A stretch of 64,000 bases of DNA from contig CANLZP010000003.1 of assembly GCA_947495695.1 (NCBI GenBank), forward strand, positions 248,001-312,000, read 5' to 3'. This document shows positions 62,757-64,000 of this stretch, piece after piece. The notes beneath the pieces are model-generated. The model ran no database searches. It had not been told where the DNA came from and was given only the letters and a program-made list of their open reading frames with translations. Each line of letters opens with the position of its first letter. Positions within the stretch are counted from its first letter, which is position 1. This DNA comes from an uncultured Erythrobacter sp. GTDB lineage: Bacteria; Pseudomonadota; Alphaproteobacteria; Sphingomonadales; Sphingomonadaceae. Position numbers and translations under genes: made by a program.

Positions 62757-63356
62757 CTAGAATGCTTGGGTGATCTTTTCCCTCAAGAAAGGCAGTAATT
62801 CTTCCGCAAACCAAGGGTTCTTGCCCATCCACATGCGAACGCGCCATGCGGGATGAGGCAAAGGGATGATGGGGTCATATTCGGCAAAGTGCTGCACAGT
62901 CTCGGTCATTGTGCGCTTCTTGGACTTAGCCAGATAATGCGATTGGGCGTAGGATCCGACCAGCAAAGTAAGGCGATCTTTTGGCAGAGTTGCCAGCACC
63001 TGTTCGTGCCATTGCGGCGCGCATTCGGGGCGGGGCGGCATGTCCCCTGATGTGCCTTTGCCGGGATAGCAAAACCCCATTGGCACAAGCGCGATTTTGT
63101 CGGGATCATAAAAGTCAGGCTTTTCCAGCCCCAGCCAATCGCGCAATCGATCGCCGCTATCGTCATCCCATGGGACGCCGCTGGCATGCACTTTTGATCC
63201 CGGCGCCTGGCCGATGATCAGAATTCTTGAGCGTGCAGAGAACTGGACAATTGGACGCGGCCCTTGCGGCAGATGCTTTGCGCAAAGCTGACAAGCGCTG
63301 ATCTCTTGGTGCAGCGCCTCGCTCAACCTTCCACCCGTTCGGCCAATTCCAGCCAA
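62757..63356 (-). CDS. Uracil-DNA glycosylase family protein
   Basis: A 199-residue UDG-superfamily protein. Active-site-like segments are ILIIGQAPGSKVHASGVPWDDDSGDRLRDWLG (motif 1 region) and IIPLPHPAWRVRMWMGKNPW (motif 2 with His). The N-terminus CQLCAKHLPQG carries two Cys, but the four-Cys iron-sulfur set of family 4 is not clear. The usual uracil-discriminating residues are not obvious, so glycosylase activity is uncertain. ATG 63356 overlaps the ABC-F gene by 34 bases; a TTG at 63326 would overlap by only 4. Confidence 0.8.
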   Translation of the reverse strand: MAGIGRTGGRLSEALHQEISACQLCAKHLPQGPRPIVQFSARSRILIIGQAPGSKVHASGVPWDDDSGDRLRDWLGLEKPDFYDPDKIALVPMGFCYPGKGTSGDMPPRPECAPQWHEQVLATLPKDRLTLLVGSYAQSHYLAKSKKRTMTETVQHFAEYDPIIPLPHPAWRVRMWMGKNPWFAEELLPFLREKITQAF

Positions 63357-64000
63357 CGCTCTTCGGCGGCGTCCTTTTCCGCCTGCGCGTTCTCTATACC
63401 CTTGGAGATATTGGCGAATTTCTGAGGGTCTGACGTATAAAGGTCGGGATCGGACAGGATCGCTTGGCCTTTGGCGATAGCGGTCTCCAGCTCTTCGATC
63501 CGTTCGGGCAACAGCTCGTAATCACGCTGATCTTTGTACGACAGCTTGTCTGATTTTGCAGGTGGTGCGTTGGCTTCCGCTGTGGCCCCAGCCTTGGATG
63601 CGTCGCTCTGTGGTTTGGTCTGCTTGGCTTTGGAAGCGATGGGCTTGCGCCGCTTGGCCTCCCAATCCTCATAACCACCAGCAACCACATCGACCTTACC
63701 TGTGCCATCCAGCCCCAAGGTGATGGTGACGGTGCGATCCAGAAAGTCGCGATCGTGGCTGACGATCAGCACAGTGCCGTCAAAGTCGGCGATCACTTCC
63801 TGCAACAGATCGAGTGTTTCTAGGTCGAGGTCATTGGTCGGCTCATCCAACACCAGCAGATTGGCTGTGCGGGCAAATTCGCGGGCCAACAACAGTCGAG
63901 AGCGCTCTCCACCTGACAGAGCATCTACTGGACTATCAACGATTTTGGGATCGAACAGGAATTCCTTGAGATACCCCTGAATGTGTTTGCGCGCGCCGCG
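63323..64000 (-). CDS. uup: ABC-F family ATPase, Uup-like, C-terminal part
   Basis: The gene enters from the right edge; 225 C-terminal residues are visible. HIQGYLKEFLFDPKIVDSPV leads to DALSGGERSRLLLAREFA (ABC signature), LLVLDEPTNDLDLETLDLLQEVI (Walker B) and VLIVSHDRDFLDRTVT (switch His). The C-terminus has a Lys/Ala-rich linker and a coiled coil ending in EKDAAEERWLELAERVEG, as in Uup, which acts in ribosome or DNA-transposition-linked processes. It is a second ABC-F protein besides EttA. It is followed by, and overlaps, the glycosylase-family gene. Confidence 0.9.
   Translation of the reverse strand, partial: RGARKHIQGYLKEFLFDPKIVDSPVDALSGGERSRLLLAREFARTANLLVLDEPTNDLDLETLDLLQEVIADFDGTVLIVSHDRDFLDRTVTITLGLDGTGKVDVVAGGYEDWEAKRRKPIASKAKQTKPQSDASKAGATAEANAPPAKSDKLSYKDQRDYELLPERIEELETAIAKGQAILSDPDLYTSDPQKFANISKGIENAQAEKDAAEERWLELAERVEG

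Noticed and set aside
1-64000. CRISPR arrays, insertion sequences, integrases, toxin-antitoxin pairs or defence islands
   Set aside because: No regularly spaced repeats, transposase or recombinase motifs, terminal inverted repeats or typical toxin pairs were seen; the region reads as core chromosome.

Overview
The window looks like ordinary chromosome of an alphaproteobacterium of the order Sphingomonadales, most likely an Erythrobacter/Altererythrobacter relative. I infer this from gene order and families: a ctaB-ctaG-ctaE-DUF983-SURF1-thrC block, class I lysyl-tRNA synthetase, an UrcA-family protein, two large TonB-dependent receptors, a GTA-type holin, a DUF6456 protein, an FnrL-type regulator and an aroQ-accB-accC operon. 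Base composition is moderately GC-rich by eye, with an AT-richer patch at about 38.3-40.1 kb. I see no rRNA, CRISPR array, insertion sequence, integrase or prophage block. Both edges cut a gene.

Layout: 0-3.9 kb is cytochrome c oxidase maturation and subunit III (heme O synthase, a 41-residue membrane protein, CtaG, CtaE, DUF983, SURF1), preceded by an epoxide-hydrolase-like gene. 3.9-8.7 kb runs thrC, an RlmI-like methyltransferase, a FolB-like aldolase, a small unknown gene and moaA-moaD-moaE. 8.7-10.4 kb has a small membrane protein behind an FNR-like box, FnrL and a lipoprotein. 10.6-12.2 kb is rplU-rpmA plus an acetyltransferase. 12.2-14 kb is a PF10118 protein and a divergent TetR regulator with paired operators. 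14-17.7 kb holds ygfZ, an ATP-grasp protein, pyrC and rarD. 17.8-21.5 kb holds a glycine-zipper protein, astD and selO. 21.5-25.9 kb holds a hydrolase, a glycosyltransferase, a YfgM-like protein and bamB. 25.9-29.3 kb holds a monooxygenase-fold protein, gshA, rsmE and ubiA. 29.3-30.4 kb is a VOC gene and soxR around a SoxR box. 30.4-36.2 kb holds a SixA-like phosphatase, a DinG-like helicase, lysK and a 2OG-Fe(II) oxygenase.

36.3-44.6 kb holds an Arg-rich RcnB-like protein, a flavin-binding oxidase-like protein, a LysR/UrcA pair around a 27-bp palindrome, ettA and a TonB receptor. 44.7-51.9 kb holds two tRNAs, a degenerate histidine-kinase-like protein, an Lrp regulator, a secreted protein with an atypical Nramp transporter, and a second TonB receptor. 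52-54.5 kb is aroQ-accB-accC. 54.6-58.4 kb holds a SOUL protein with a triplicated motif, an FG-GAP protein, a lone GTA-type holin, a CoA-ester lyase and tRNA-Pro. 58.6-61.6 kb is yajC-secD-secF. 61.6-64 kb holds an Xre regulator opposite a DUF6456 gene, a uracil-DNA-glycosylase-family protein and a truncated ABC-F ATPase.

I did not find a clearly new multi-gene system. The most informative observations are small: two 23-bp operators whose substitutions keep dyad symmetry, a SoxR box placed for a VOC gene, a LysR-type palindrome, a dyad motif shared by two envelope-protein genes, an Nramp homologue without the usual metal-binding motifs, and a SOUL protein with a signature repeated exactly every 42 bases.
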